From an uncultured Oscillospiraceae bacterium (GTDB taxonomy: Bacteria; Bacillota; Clostridia; Oscillospirales; Oscillospiraceae): a stretch of DNA of 64,000 nucleotides. The stretch is taken from assembly GCA_934622035.1 (NCBI GenBank), contig CAKTVG010000004.1, positions 62,001 through 126,000 on the forward strand. Reading direction: 5' to 3'. Every line of letters starts with the position of its first letter. Position 1 is the first letter of the stretch. The notes beneath the pieces were generated by a model, which was given only the letters and a program-made list of their open reading frames with translations, was not told where the DNA came from and ran no database searches. Of the stretch, positions 16,835-25,900 are shown piece after piece. The position numbers and the translations under genes are program-made.

Positions 16835-17638
16835 TCACCCCACGATCACATATAATGTTGCCGTACCCACGGCGCCGCCGCTGCCGGTGCAGGAGTAAAC
16901 GACCTGGTTTACTCCAGGCTGAAGGGCAGCTGCCTCCGGAGAGGCGGTCACAGCGGAGAGCTCGCCGCCCGTCACCCTGCTCAGGTAGGCCGACGGGTCA
17001 AACTGTGCGGCGCTATCAAGATAAATCAGATACTCCTTCAGCTCTATGACGGGCGTATTTGCGGCTGCGCGGCGAATCTCAATATTCAGCGTCAGCTGCG
17101 CGGTGTCGCCCAGAGAGTTGCTGACCTCGACGGTAATGGGGTAGCTGCCCTCATAATAGGAGTTCAGCGAACCGGCGTTGATCTTGATGCGGTCGGTAAG
17201 CGAGCCGTCCAGAACGTCAAATGCCTGCAAGCGGTCGCGCACCAGAATGCTCTCTCCTACGGTGTAGGAAAGCGGCTTGGTAAGCGAAAAACGGGGAGAG
17301 ACATAGTCCGTGTAAACGACGGTGCGGGAGCAGGAGGCGACGTGGTGATCGCTGTCCGCGACGGCGTAGGTCACCGTAGCGGTTCCGGGCGTGCCTGTGC
17401 CGGATACGCGCTCGACCACGATGCTGGACGTCAGATCGCCGTCCTTGCCGTCCCACGCGGTCACGCCCTCAAGCAGGGCTTCCTCAGGGTCGGCGGCGGA
17501 AAGGCGCAGCTCGTTCGTATCACATTGAATCGCCGGCAGCGTGGCATCCTCGGCGCGGCGGCTAAGCCAGACGGCTGCAAAGAGCAGCGCCAGAGAGAGA
17601 ATCAGAACAACCAGCGTAGCAATACGCAGTCGCTTCAT
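16835..17638 (-). CDS. membrane-anchored Ig-like (DUF5011-type) protein of EPS operon
   Basis: 267 residues. A short basic start and one membrane segment (residues 5-25) are followed by two extracellular beta-rich repeats of the Cry22-Ig/DUF5011 type: AWDGKDGDLTSSIVV with VTYAVADSDHH, and VLDGSLTDRIKINAG with YPITVEVSNSLGD. A C-terminal third domain follows. Such domains bind glycans or act as spacers. It lies between the phosphatase gene (10 bases away) and the second BY-kinase, so it is an integral part of the exopolysaccharide control operon. GAGGTG is 6 bases before the ATG. A role in holding or sensing the polymer outside the membrane is inference. Confidence 0.75.
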   Translation of the reverse strand: MKRLRIATLVVLILSLALLFAAVWLSRRAEDATLPAIQCDTNELRLSAADPEEALLEGVTAWDGKDGDLTSSIVVERVSGTGTPGTATVTYAVADSDHHVASCSRTVVYTDYVSPRFSLTKPLSYTVGESILVRDRLQAFDVLDGSLTDRIKINAGSLNSYYEGSYPITVEVSNSLGDTAQLTLNIEIRRAAANTPVIELKEYLIYLDSAAQFDPSAYLSRVTGGELSAVTASPEAAALQPGVNQVVYSCTGSGGAVGTATLYVIVG

Positions 17639-17648
17639 AACAAACACC

Positions 17649-18392
17649 TCAAAATTCTGCCATAACCGGCTGAACCGGCCGGTCGGCAAGGATAGCGGCA
17701 GGGTTTTCCTGTAGCAGAAAATCCGCAATTTCCGGCCCGGAGGTATCCGAAACCAGATCGTAAATGTCGGAAAGACGGGGCGTGCGGCGATAGGGGCTGT
17801 GCGCGTCGCTGCCGATCAGATGCAGGCAGCCGCGCTGCATGCACCACTTGGCGGTGCGGGCGGCATGATTGCCAAACATGCCGAAAAAGCTGCCCTTGTT
17901 CAGCTGGAGGGCGATGCCGCCGCGTGCCCAGCGCAGGAGAAGCTCCGGCTCGTCCTGTACGCAGTAGTAACGTTCCGGATGGGCCAGAACCGGCCGAAAA
18001 CCGCTGCTGCGCAGCAGTCGCAGCGTCGAATCCAGAAAACGCGGCGCTTCACCGAAGGCAAACTCCACCAAAAGGTAGTGCGAGCCGCCGAGGGTCAGCA
18101 GACTGCCTGCGTCAAGCAGGGCGGCAAGATCCGGCGTGGCAAAGAGCTCCATTCCGGTGTGCAGCCGCAGGGGAAGCTCCGCCTGTTGAAAGAGGCGCTG
18201 AAGCTGCTGCATGCGGCGCTTGAGCTCCAGGGCGGAAAAGCCGACGGAATCATCCGGCGCATTGAAGTGCGGCGTAAGCGCAATCTCGGTCACGCCGCTC
18301 TGCACGGCGACGCGCGCCATCGCAAGGCTTTCCTCCTCGGAAGCTGCGCCGTCGTCTACAGCGGGGAGCATGTGGCAATGCAGATCGATCAT
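17649..18392 (-). CDS. CpsB/YwqE-type PHP tyrosine-protein phosphatase
   Basis: 247 residues. The PHP-domain metal ligands are visible: DLHCHMLPAVDDGA at the start, TPHFNAP, LLVEFAF, LAHPERY and LIGSDAHSPYRR near the end. Members remove phosphate from the Tyr cluster of CpsD-type BY-kinases and so control capsule polymer length and amount. The start overlaps the dehydratase stop by four bases (ATGA). Two candidate substrates (the BY-kinases) are encoded in the same operon. The manganese-type active site is complete by eye. Confidence 0.9.
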   Translation of the reverse strand: MIDLHCHMLPAVDDGAASEEESLAMARVAVQSGVTEIALTPHFNAPDDSVGFSALELKRRMQQLQRLFQQAELPLRLHTGMELFATPDLAALLDAGSLLTLGGSHYLLVEFAFGEAPRFLDSTLRLLRSSGFRPVLAHPERYYCVQDEPELLLRWARGGIALQLNKGSFFGMFGNHAARTAKWCMQRGCLHLIGSDAHSPYRRTPRLSDIYDLVSDTSGPEIADFLLQENPAAILADRPVQPVMAEF

Positions 18393-20254
18393 GTGGCCTC
18401 CATGGCACGGATGGCCTCGGCATTGACCTCCTCCGGCGTATGGAAGCTGGGAACCAATGCGTGAAGGCAGGCAAGCACGCGCTGCGCGTCGTTGCTTTCC
18501 GCAGCGTCGCGCAGAGAATCCAGCTGGCGGTACAGCTCATTGGCGGGCAGCTGAGGACGCTCCTCGACGAAAATCTTGGCGTTTTCCGTCTGGCGAAGAT
18601 TCTGATTCGAAATCAACAGCTCCTCAAAGAGCTTTTCGCCGGGGCGCAGGCCAACCTCCTTGATCTGCATATCCACATAGGGCGTATAGCCGGAAAGACG
18701 GATCATTTTCTCTGCAAGGTCAAGAATATGGACGGGCTGGCCCATATCCAGAACGAAGACCTCGCCGCTGTGGGCAAAGGAACCGGCTTCCAGAACGAGC
18801 TGAACCGCCTCAGAGATCGTCATAAAGTAGCGCACAATGCGCTTATCCGTCACGGTAACCGGGCCCCCGGCGGCAATCTGCTTCCGAAACAGGGGAATGA
18901 CGGAGCCGCTGGAGCCGAGAACGTTTCCGAAGCGTACGGCGACGAATTCCGTCCCCGCAGGCCGGCGCAGGCCCTGGAGAATTTGCTCACAGAGGTATTT
19001 CGTCGCGCCCATGACGTTTGTCGGATTGACGGCCTTGTCCGTGGAGATCAGGACGAATTTCTCCACGCCGTACTCGCGGGCGGTCAGAGCGGTATTATAG
19101 GTGCCGAACACGTTGTTTTTCACTGCCTCGGCGGGGCAGTCTTCCATCAGAGGAACATGCTTATGCGCCGCGGCGTGAAACACCAGCTGCGGACGGTATT
19201 TTGCAAAAATCTGCTCCAGACGCTTTTTGTCGCGGACGGAAGCAATCTCCACGTGCAGCTCCAGGGCGTCGCCATAGCGGAAGCACAGGTCATTTTGCAG
19301 CTCATAGCTTGTGTTTTCCGCGATATCAAGAAGAATCAGACGTGCGGGGCCATACTGCGCAATCTGGCGGCAGAGCTCAGAACCGATGGAGCCGCCGCCG
19401 CCCGTGACAAGGACGGTTTTGCCGCGAATCAGGCCGTCGATGCGGGGATTTTCCAGGCTGACGGGCGCGCGGCCGAGAAGGTCTTCAATCTGCACCTCGC
19501 GGACCGTGGGAACGGCGGGCTTGCCGGAGTCCGACAGAGAGGTCACGGGGTCACTGAGGATATGTACGCGGCGATGCGTTGCGGTGCAAAGCTCAAGAAT
19601 CTCACGGCGGCGCTCCGGCGTCAGATTCTGAATGGCCATGATGATGTCGGTAACGGGGGTGTCTGCGAGAATCTCCTGCATCTGGTCGATGGGGCCGAGG
19701 ACGGGAACGCCGTGGATGCGCTTGTTGCGCTTGCCTGCGTCGTCGTCAATGATGCAGTAGGGCTTGAAGCGGCCATAGACATGGCTGGAAAAGCCGTTCA
19801 GGAGCACAACACCCGCCGAGCCGGCGCCGATGATGGCGGCATAAGGTTGGCGCGTCTGGTTGATGCCGGTCATATAGCGGCGGTAAATTCGATAGATGAA
19901 GCGATAGGCGAGCATCGTCAGAAGGGCACAGGCAGTGCCGGTCAGCGCACCGCCGATCCAGATGGTGCTCATATCGCACAGGGTGTTGACTAAGGTATAG
20001 AGAAGGTATCCGAGGATCATACCGGACAGCAGCGCCAGATATTCGCGGCTCTCCGCGTAACGCCAGAGCGTGTTGTAGGTACGCAGCAGCAGCTGGAATA
20101 CCAGCACACAGGCAGTCAGAAGGCCAATGTGAAGCACAAGATTGACAGGGCGAACGGCCTGCGTCAGCAGCTCCGGAAGAAAGACAACAAAATTCCAGCA
20201 GAAGATCAGTGCAATATCGATCAGCAGCACGATCAAGCCACGATAGCGAGACAT
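18389..20254 (-). CDS. CapD/FlaA1-like membrane nucleotide-sugar 4,6-dehydratase
   Basis: 621 residues. Four N-terminal membrane segments (to about residue 125) are followed by a CoA-binding-like fold (IIGAGSAGVVLLNGF). The C-terminal extended SDR domain has the nucleotide loop VLVTGGGGSIGSELCRQI, the family's HAAAHKHVPLME, and a modified catalytic site (VLISTDKAVNPTNVMGATK), as in PglF, WbpM and CapD. The reaction is dehydration of UDP-GlcNAc to a 4-keto-6-deoxy sugar, the first step to deoxy-amino sugars of surface glycans. The start at 20254 has GAGGGGG 9 bases upstream and is downstream of a strong promoter. First gene of the seven-gene exopolysaccharide/exporter operon. Confidence 0.9.
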   Translation of the reverse strand: MSRYRGLIVLLIDIALIFCWNFVVFLPELLTQAVRPVNLVLHIGLLTACVLVFQLLLRTYNTLWRYAESREYLALLSGMILGYLLYTLVNTLCDMSTIWIGGALTGTACALLTMLAYRFIYRIYRRYMTGINQTRQPYAAIIGAGSAGVVLLNGFSSHVYGRFKPYCIIDDDAGKRNKRIHGVPVLGPIDQMQEILADTPVTDIIMAIQNLTPERRREILELCTATHRRVHILSDPVTSLSDSGKPAVPTVREVQIEDLLGRAPVSLENPRIDGLIRGKTVLVTGGGGSIGSELCRQIAQYGPARLILLDIAENTSYELQNDLCFRYGDALELHVEIASVRDKKRLEQIFAKYRPQLVFHAAAHKHVPLMEDCPAEAVKNNVFGTYNTALTAREYGVEKFVLISTDKAVNPTNVMGATKYLCEQILQGLRRPAGTEFVAVRFGNVLGSSGSVIPLFRKQIAAGGPVTVTDKRIVRYFMTISEAVQLVLEAGSFAHSGEVFVLDMGQPVHILDLAEKMIRLSGYTPYVDMQIKEVGLRPGEKLFEELLISNQNLRQTENAKIFVEERPQLPANELYRQLDSLRDAAESNDAQRVLACLHALVPSFHTPEEVNAEAIRAMEAT

Positions 20255-20306
20255 AGACGATTTCCCCCTCAGTAAGCGTCTTGTGTTGACATTTATCCGA
20301 TTTTCT

Positions 20307-20335
20307 ATTATAGCATCGAGACCGGGGAAAGTCAA
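20307..20335 (-). promoter_or_regulatory. strong sigma-A promoter of the EPS operon
   Basis: On the minus strand TTGACT, 17 bases, TATAAT. It is divergent from the promoter at 20481-20509. Between the two lies an 8-bp inverted repeat (TCGATGCG / CGCATCGA), possibly operator half-sites. Confidence 0.8.
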
Positions 20336-20480
20336 ACAAATACTACGTAAAATCTGCACGTTTCGATGCGCTCCGCCAAACTGCGCACCTGGTTGTATGG
20401 AAAAAATCCGGCGAAAATATGCATTAACGCATCGACGGCCTGCTTTTTGGAAAAAACGAAAACTTTTTTGCAAATAGTAC

Positions 20481-20509
20481 TTGCAATTTATTTTGTAGCG
20501 TGATATACT
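20481..20509 (+). promoter_or_regulatory. strong sigma-A promoter of sortase-substrate gene
   Basis: TTGCAA, 17 bases, TATACT. The -35 overlaps a near-palindrome CAAATAGTACTTG (20471-20483) that recurs in front of two other promoters in the window. Confidence 0.75.
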
Positions 20510-20546
20510 GAGCACAAGTAATAGAAAGTAAAGGGAGGTTTTGAAC

Positions 20547-20780
20547 ATGCGGAAAGTTCTTGCTTCTTTTCTGACTGTGCTTGTCCTTTGCTTTGCGCTT
20601 GTAAGCAGCGCATTTGCAGCCACTGTCGTCAGCCCTGAGAACCCCAATACCCCTGTGGATCCGGATCCTTCCTCTCCGCAGACCGGTTATGCCATGAGCA
20701 TTGGCGCAGTTGCCGGTGCAGCGGTTCTTTGCGGCGGCGTTGCGATCGTGTGCGCGAAGAAGGCTCGCGAGCAGAAGTAA
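20547..20780 (+). CDS. miniature sortase-anchored surface peptide
   Basis: 77 residues. The signal peptide ends in SSAFA (cut after about 24), followed by a Pro/Asp/Asn-rich stretch, a sortase-like motif SPQTG at 43-47, a hydrophobic helix and the basic tail KKAREQK. All parts of a cell-wall sorting signal are present, but only about 22 residues remain between the signal-peptide cut and the Thr-Gly bond. AGGGAGGT is 7 bases before the ATG. It has a strong promoter and a terminator just after it, and a class B sortase follows, so it is the obvious substrate. It may serve as a short wall-linked cap, pilin-like unit or released peptide; no family was recognised. Confidence 0.75.
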   Translation: MRKVLASFLTVLVLCFALVSSAFAATVVSPENPNTPVDPDPSSPQTGYAMSIGAVAGAAVLCGGVAIVCAKKAREQK

Positions 20781-20801
20781 GTGAAAACAGACACGAAAAG
20801 G

Positions 20802-20840
20802 GTTCCATAAATGCTTAGTCGTTTATGGAGCTTTTTTCTT
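20802..20840 (+). terminator. terminator/attenuator between mini-substrate and sortase
   Basis: A 12-bp stem (GTTCCATAAATG with CGTTTATGGAGC, two wobbles), a 6-base loop and six T. The sortase start lies only 18 bases downstream and has no evident promoter, so partial read-through probably sets a high substrate-to-enzyme ratio. Confidence 0.75.
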
Positions 20841-20857
20841 TGTGAAGGTGAGAAAAA

Positions 20858-21673
20858 ATGAAGAAACCGGTCAGAGTGATTCTGATTTGCATTTCCGTGA
20901 TTGCTGCGCTGCTGTGTGTGCTGTGCATACTCTTTATTGCCCAGTATCTGCGCGGCAAGGCGCTGAGCGACCGGCTGAGCGCAAGCGTCAGCGCCAGCGT
21001 GATTACCGCCCCGCCCACAACGCAGCTGCCCTCTGCGGACAGCCAGCCCGACGTGGAACCGACCGAGGACGAGACGAAGTACATGAGCATCGACATTGAC
21101 TTCGATGAGCTGAAGGCGATGAACGACGAAATCTATGCCTGGATCGAGGTGCCCGGAACGGTCATCAGCTATGCGGTTGTGCAGAGTGCGGATGACGACC
21201 TGTTTTATAATACCCACGCGGTGGATCGCTCCTATTATTCCGGCGGCAGCATTTACTCCCAGCGGTACAATTCCAAGGATTTTCAGGACAGCGTGACCGT
21301 GCTTTACGGCCACAATCGTCATTCTCAGACCATGTTTGCGCAGGTCAACAACTTCGCGGACGCGCAGTACTTCGACGAAATCAGATATATATATATATAT
21401 ACGCCGGAAAAGGTGTATCAATATGAGATCTTCGCTGCTTATCCGCATTCCAGCGAGCACCTGCTGCTGTGCCATGATTTCAACGACCCGGAGGAATTCG
21501 CCGCCTACTTTGACGGCCTGACGGACGGCGTCAACGCGAACTACCGCCGCGAGCTTTTCCCGAGCTTCGGCGATAAGGTTCTGACCCTCTCGACCTGTTA
21601 TAAGCAGAACCGCATGCAGCGTTATCTTGTGCAGGGCGTGCTGGTGCAGGAGTACACCGTCATTCACGAGTGA
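20858..21673 (+). CDS. class B sortase
   Basis: 271 residues. An N-terminal membrane anchor (7-29) and a Ser/Thr/Pro linker precede a SrtB fold with catalytic His152 (LYGHNRHSQTMF), Cys247 (LTLSTCY) and Arg255 (RMQRYLV). Class B character is shown by the IYAWIEVPGTVISYAVVQS start of the fold and the helical insertion before the Cys. It should cut the SPQTG-type signal of the peptide encoded just upstream and attach it to the wall or to itself. GAAGGTGAG precedes the ATG. The gene contains an (AT)8 tract at 21385-21401 that could make it phase variable. Next gene is an LCP ligase 9 bases away. Confidence 0.88.
   Translation: MKKPVRVILICISVIAALLCVLCILFIAQYLRGKALSDRLSASVSASVITAPPTTQLPSADSQPDVEPTEDETKYMSIDIDFDELKAMNDEIYAWIEVPGTVISYAVVQSADDDLFYNTHAVDRSYYSGGSIYSQRYNSKDFQDSVTVLYGHNRHSQTMFAQVNNFADAQYFDEIRYIYIYTPEKVYQYEIFAAYPHSSEHLLLCHDFNDPEEFAAYFDGLTDGVNANYRRELFPSFGDKVLTLSTCYKQNRMQRYLVQGVLVQEYTVIHE
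21385..21401 (+). repeat. (AT)8 dinucleotide microsatellite inside the sortase gene
   Basis: Seventeen bases of uninterrupted alternating A and T encode Tyr-Ile-Tyr-Ile-Tyr. In a GC-rich gene this is conspicuous. Loss or gain of one unit would shift the frame before the catalytic Cys. Confidence 0.85.
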
Positions 21674-21681
21674 GGAAGCAT

Positions 21682-22773
21682 ATGAGACAAAAAAAGAGAC
21701 GCATGCCCGTTTTACTGCTGCTGTTTATCATCCTGATTTCCGTGACGCTGGTGCTCTGCGCAGTGGTTGCGGGCATTTGGCTGCACGGCCGCAGCGCTCT
21801 GCGCAATAAGCCGGTCGTCGCGCCGACGCTGGACCTGACGCAGAGCTCGGAACCGCAGGAGGAGCAGCCCTCCGGTCAGCTTCAGGATGCACAGCTTGAC
21901 AGCTACACCGTCCGCCGCAACGGCAAGTATTACCGCTATAAAGAGGGCCTTGTCACCCTGCTGCTCATGGGCATCGACGCCGATGAAAAGCCGGGCGAGC
22001 CGCACGCCTACGGCGGCGACTATCAGGCGGACGTGGTGATGCTGGCGGTGTTGGATACCGTCCGGGACGAGATGACGCTGATCTCAATTTCACGCGATAC
22101 CATGTGTGATATCACAATTCTCAATGACGACGGCACGGAGCAGGGAATAGCGCATGCGCAGCTTGCGCTGTCCTATTCCTACGGCGACGGCCTCGGCGTC
22201 AGCTGTGAGCTGTGCCGCGAGGCGGTGTCGACGATGTTCCAGGGCCTGGAGATCGACGGCTACGCGGCCTACTTCCTCGGCGGCGTTGAGACGCTGAACG
22301 ACGCCCTTGGCGGCGTAACGGTCACGGTCCCCGAGGGCCTGCCGAGTACCTCAGCCTTCCGCGGCATGACGGCGGGGGAGAACGTCAGCCTGACGGGCCG
22401 CCAGGCGCGTGCGTTCATCCAGTGGCGCGAGGAGGACGAAACGGGCAACAGCAACCGCATGCAGCGGCAGAAGCAGTTTCTCCTCTCGGCGATCTCTCAG
22501 ATGCGCCGCCAGGTGAGCAGCAACCCGACGAGCGCACTGTCGCTCTACAACGCAATCAGCGACTATGTTCTGACGGACCTCGACCTCAGCCGCCTGCTTT
22601 ACCTGGCGACGGAGGCGGCGTCTATGCGCTTCTCGGACGACATTCTGCGGGTGCAGACGAGCGGCGAGCGCATCAGCGACGAGCAGCACCTCGAGCTGAC
22701 GGTCGATGGCGAGGCGCTGACGGACCTGATCCTGAGCGTCTTTTATGAGGAATTCACGCCGGAAAACGGCTGA
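21682..22773 (+). CDS. LytR-CpsA-Psr (LCP) family glycopolymer ligase
   Basis: 363 residues. A basic N-terminus (RQKKRRMP) and membrane helix are followed by a linker and an LCP domain: LLLMGIDAD near 97, YQADVVMLAVLD and the Arg/Asp pair ISRDTMCDI, which binds the polyprenyl pyrophosphate substrate. FIQWREEDETGNSNRMQRQK closes the domain. LCP enzymes move finished glycopolymers from the lipid carrier to peptidoglycan or surface proteins. The ATG at 21682 with GAGG upstream is preferred to a GTG at 21670 that overlaps the sortase stop. Cotranscribed with the sortase, so both probably decorate the wall together with the EPS operon products. Confidence 0.88.
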   Translation: MRQKKRRMPVLLLLFIILISVTLVLCAVVAGIWLHGRSALRNKPVVAPTLDLTQSSEPQEEQPSGQLQDAQLDSYTVRRNGKYYRYKEGLVTLLLMGIDADEKPGEPHAYGGDYQADVVMLAVLDTVRDEMTLISISRDTMCDITILNDDGTEQGIAHAQLALSYSYGDGLGVSCELCREAVSTMFQGLEIDGYAAYFLGGVETLNDALGGVTVTVPEGLPSTSAFRGMTAGENVSLTGRQARAFIQWREEDETGNSNRMQRQKQFLLSAISQMRRQVSSNPTSALSLYNAISDYVLTDLDLSRLLYLATEAASMRFSDDILRVQTSGERISDEQHLELTVDGEALTDLILSVFYEEFTPENG

Positions 22774-22777
22774 TTTT

Positions 22778-22808
22778 AAGCGTCCGCTTATGGCGGGCGC
22801 TTTCTTTT
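22778..22808 (+). terminator. rho-independent terminator after LCP gene
   Basis: A stem AAGCGTCCGC / GCGGGCGCTT with one wobble and a short loop, then CTTTCTTTT. Confidence 0.7.
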
Positions 22809-22852
22809 ACATAAAATTGGGAAAAAAATTTCATTATTCCGCAGAAATAGTA

Positions 22853-22881
22853 TTGCAAAATGGCGTTGAAGGCGGTAAAAT
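22853..22881 (+). promoter_or_regulatory. sigma-A promoter of GH20/peptide transcript
   Basis: TTGCAA, 17 bases, TAAAAT, preceded by GAAATAGTATTG, the element also seen at 20471 and 40044. The start codon is 115 bases further on, leaving a leader of about 108 nt in which I recognise no riboswitch. Confidence 0.7.
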
Positions 22882-22995
22882 AGATGATGAATTGGTTTCG
22901 GCTTTTCGAAAAGGAGCGGAACCGCGGCGCGACGCCTCACGCGAAGCGCACCGGGCCGTCCCCGGCGAAATTCAACAGAAAGGAATCTGGAGAAA

Positions 22996-25900
22996 ATGAA
23001 ACAGACGAAAAAGCACAGTAAGGGCCTTCGGCTTCTGTCGGCGGTTCTTGCGCTGGTCATGGCGCTGAGTCTGCTGCCGCTCTCCGTGTTTGCGGAAGAA
23101 CGGACGCAGGACAGCCCGGAGGAGATTACGCCGCAGGCAACGACGGAAATCTCCTATGTGACGAAAACGAAGAGCGTTCCGCTGAACAAATCGACGTTCT
23201 ACCGCATCGTACATATCGACTGCGGCAGAAAGTACTTCGCGCCGGACGATCTGAAAAAGATCATCGACTATGCGTCGGCGAATAACTATACGCATGTCGA
23301 GCTAGCCTTCGGCAATGACGGCCTGCGCTTTCTGCTGGACGACATGTCTGTGACGGCAAACGGCAAGACTCATGCAAGCAATGCTGTCACGAGCGCCATT
23401 CAGGCTGGCAACAAGGCTTTCTATGATGCTGGCACGAACGAGCTGACACAGGCGCAGATGGACGACCTCATCACCTACGCCACGTCGAAAAACATCGGCA
23501 TTATTCCGATGTTCGATGCACCGGGTCACTTGCAGACGGTTGTCCGCGCGATGGAGACGTTAGGCTTGAGCGTAAATTACACTAAGCCCACCACAAGCGG
23601 TACGAGCGTTAACTACGCAATCGACCCGACGGATGCAACAAGCGTGAACTTCGTTCAGGCGCTGATGCAGAAATACATTAAGTATTTCGCAAACAAGGGC
23701 TGCACCATGTTTAACATTGCTGCCGATGAATGCGGCTTCAGCAGCATGAGCACGAAAACCTATACCGCCTATGCCAAGATGGTCAACAGCATGGCTGCAA
23801 TGGTGCAGAATGCAGGCATGACTCCGCTTGCTTTCAATGACGGTATCTACCATATTGGCATGACCACCAATACTGATTTTGATACCAACATTGCGGTCTG
23901 CTACTGGGACGCATCTTCTGATAAGTATGCTCCTGCCGCTACACTGGCAAGCAAGGGCTTCAAGATTATCAACACCAATAACCATTGGTATTATGTGATT
24001 GGCAAGGAAAACATCACTGGCAGCAATTGGAGCCAGTACGCATACACCTGTGAGTATGCAATGAAGCAGATGTCTTCCACGAACAGCTGCCTCAATATTG
24101 ATGGTGACAGCAACAAGACGACGCCTGCTGGCTGCATGGCGGCGATCTGGTGCGATTATCCCTCCAATAGCGCCAACTGGACGAATGTTGAGAGCTATAT
24201 CAGCACGCTGTCCAAGTATAACACCGACTACTTCAAGCCGCATTCTCTCGTGACGATTACTGCGGAAGAGACGGAGCTTTACGTCGGCGATGAGACGACC
24301 ATTAAGGTCACCGGCGGCACGGCTGACTGGACGGTGGAACCCTCCGATGTTCTGACCCTTTCCGCAACGAGCGGCGATTCCGTCACCGCGGCTGCACAAA
24401 AGGCCGGTACTGCGGTTGTTACCGCCACTGTGAACGGCACTGCCTTTACCGTGACGATCACGGTGAAGGAACTCACCTATGAGATCAAGGCCGGTACGAA
24501 GACTCTCGCGCTTGGTCAGCAGACGACGCTTTCCCTCATTCCCGAGGCGACGGCAGATTGGTCGTCTTCTAACGATAACGTTATCAAGCTTGATATTGCT
24601 GATACGACCGCATCCACGCAGAGCAGCGTGCAGACGGTAGTTGCCAAGGCAGTCGGTATCGGCTCCGCCACAGTCAAAGCTGAGGTTGGCGGTAAGACGG
24701 CTGAGATCAAGCTTGCAGTTACGGAGAACGAGTACATCAACGGTGGAGAAACCACCATTACCGTTGGTGGCACTGGAACGATTACCACCGAAGGTGTAAA
24801 CCTCGTTGGCAATGATGTTACGATCGACGATGATTCTATCACATCGATTGCTAAGATTACTGGTCAGGATGCTGTTCCCGAGAAGCCTGAGTATACGAGT
24901 ACGAGAGTCAGGTATAGTGCATTGGCTACAACCAAGGATACGCCGACTAAAACCTCGTATTATTATAAAGATGGTAATAACTATCATCCCATCTATGCGT
25001 ACTACACATCTACCTGGAGTTACTACGGAACTACAACAAAATATTACGTTGGTTATTCGACAATAGATAGCGCTGACGATGTGAGATGGAAAATTGCAGA
25101 TGGCGCTACGAACAACACATATACTACTGTTTATACAAAAGGCATTGTTGCGGGCACAGCCGCATCTACCACGATCACTTTCAACGGCCTCAAGGTTGGC
25201 GACACGACGGTAATTATCGGCGATTACAAGTACACAATTCATGTGATTGCTGAAGATTTGAGCAATGCTTCTAAGCTGCCGATTCAGCTCTGGATTACCA
25301 ATATTCCGATTGAGCTTGATACCACGAAGTATAGCGGCGGTTCGACCAGCGGTTCCTTCCGTTCTAACAACTCTTGGTCAGAGCAGAAAGCTTGGTACGT
25401 TGATGTTGATGCAGAAGACGCTTACGGCGAGAAGGGTGTAGCACTTTCTAAAGTCCTGCCGGAACAAATGTATCGCTACGAAAACAACATTACCTATTGG
25501 ATTAAAGAGTATACGGACAAGGCTCAGATGGACCTCCGCCTTTGGAGCGGTCGTGTGCACACCAGCAGCAATATGCAGAAGGTTTGGGACGTTGACTATT
25601 CGAATAGCGGCACGGAATTCAACTATGTCCGCTACTATGGTGGTGAATGGGCAGTTTCCGCTGATGGTCAAAGCTGGACGACGGTAACTGGTTCTGGTTC
25701 TAGAGCCTCCTACTCATCGTGCACTGAACAGCTTGCTGTGTACTATATGCTTCGGACGGATATTACAAAGGAAGTTTCTACCGATGTTGCCGACTGGGGA
25801 TATATTAATACCGATTCTGACTATTCCGCTCAAATTAATAAAGGGTACTATGTAATGCTTGACTTCGCTGTCAAGTATGAAGGTGGTACGCGTAACCCTG

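Noticed and set aside
23560..25242. 560-codon minus-strand frame inside the GH20 gene
   Set aside because: It is antisense to a protein with signal peptide and recognisable catalytic motifs, with no ribosome binding site or promoter of its own.
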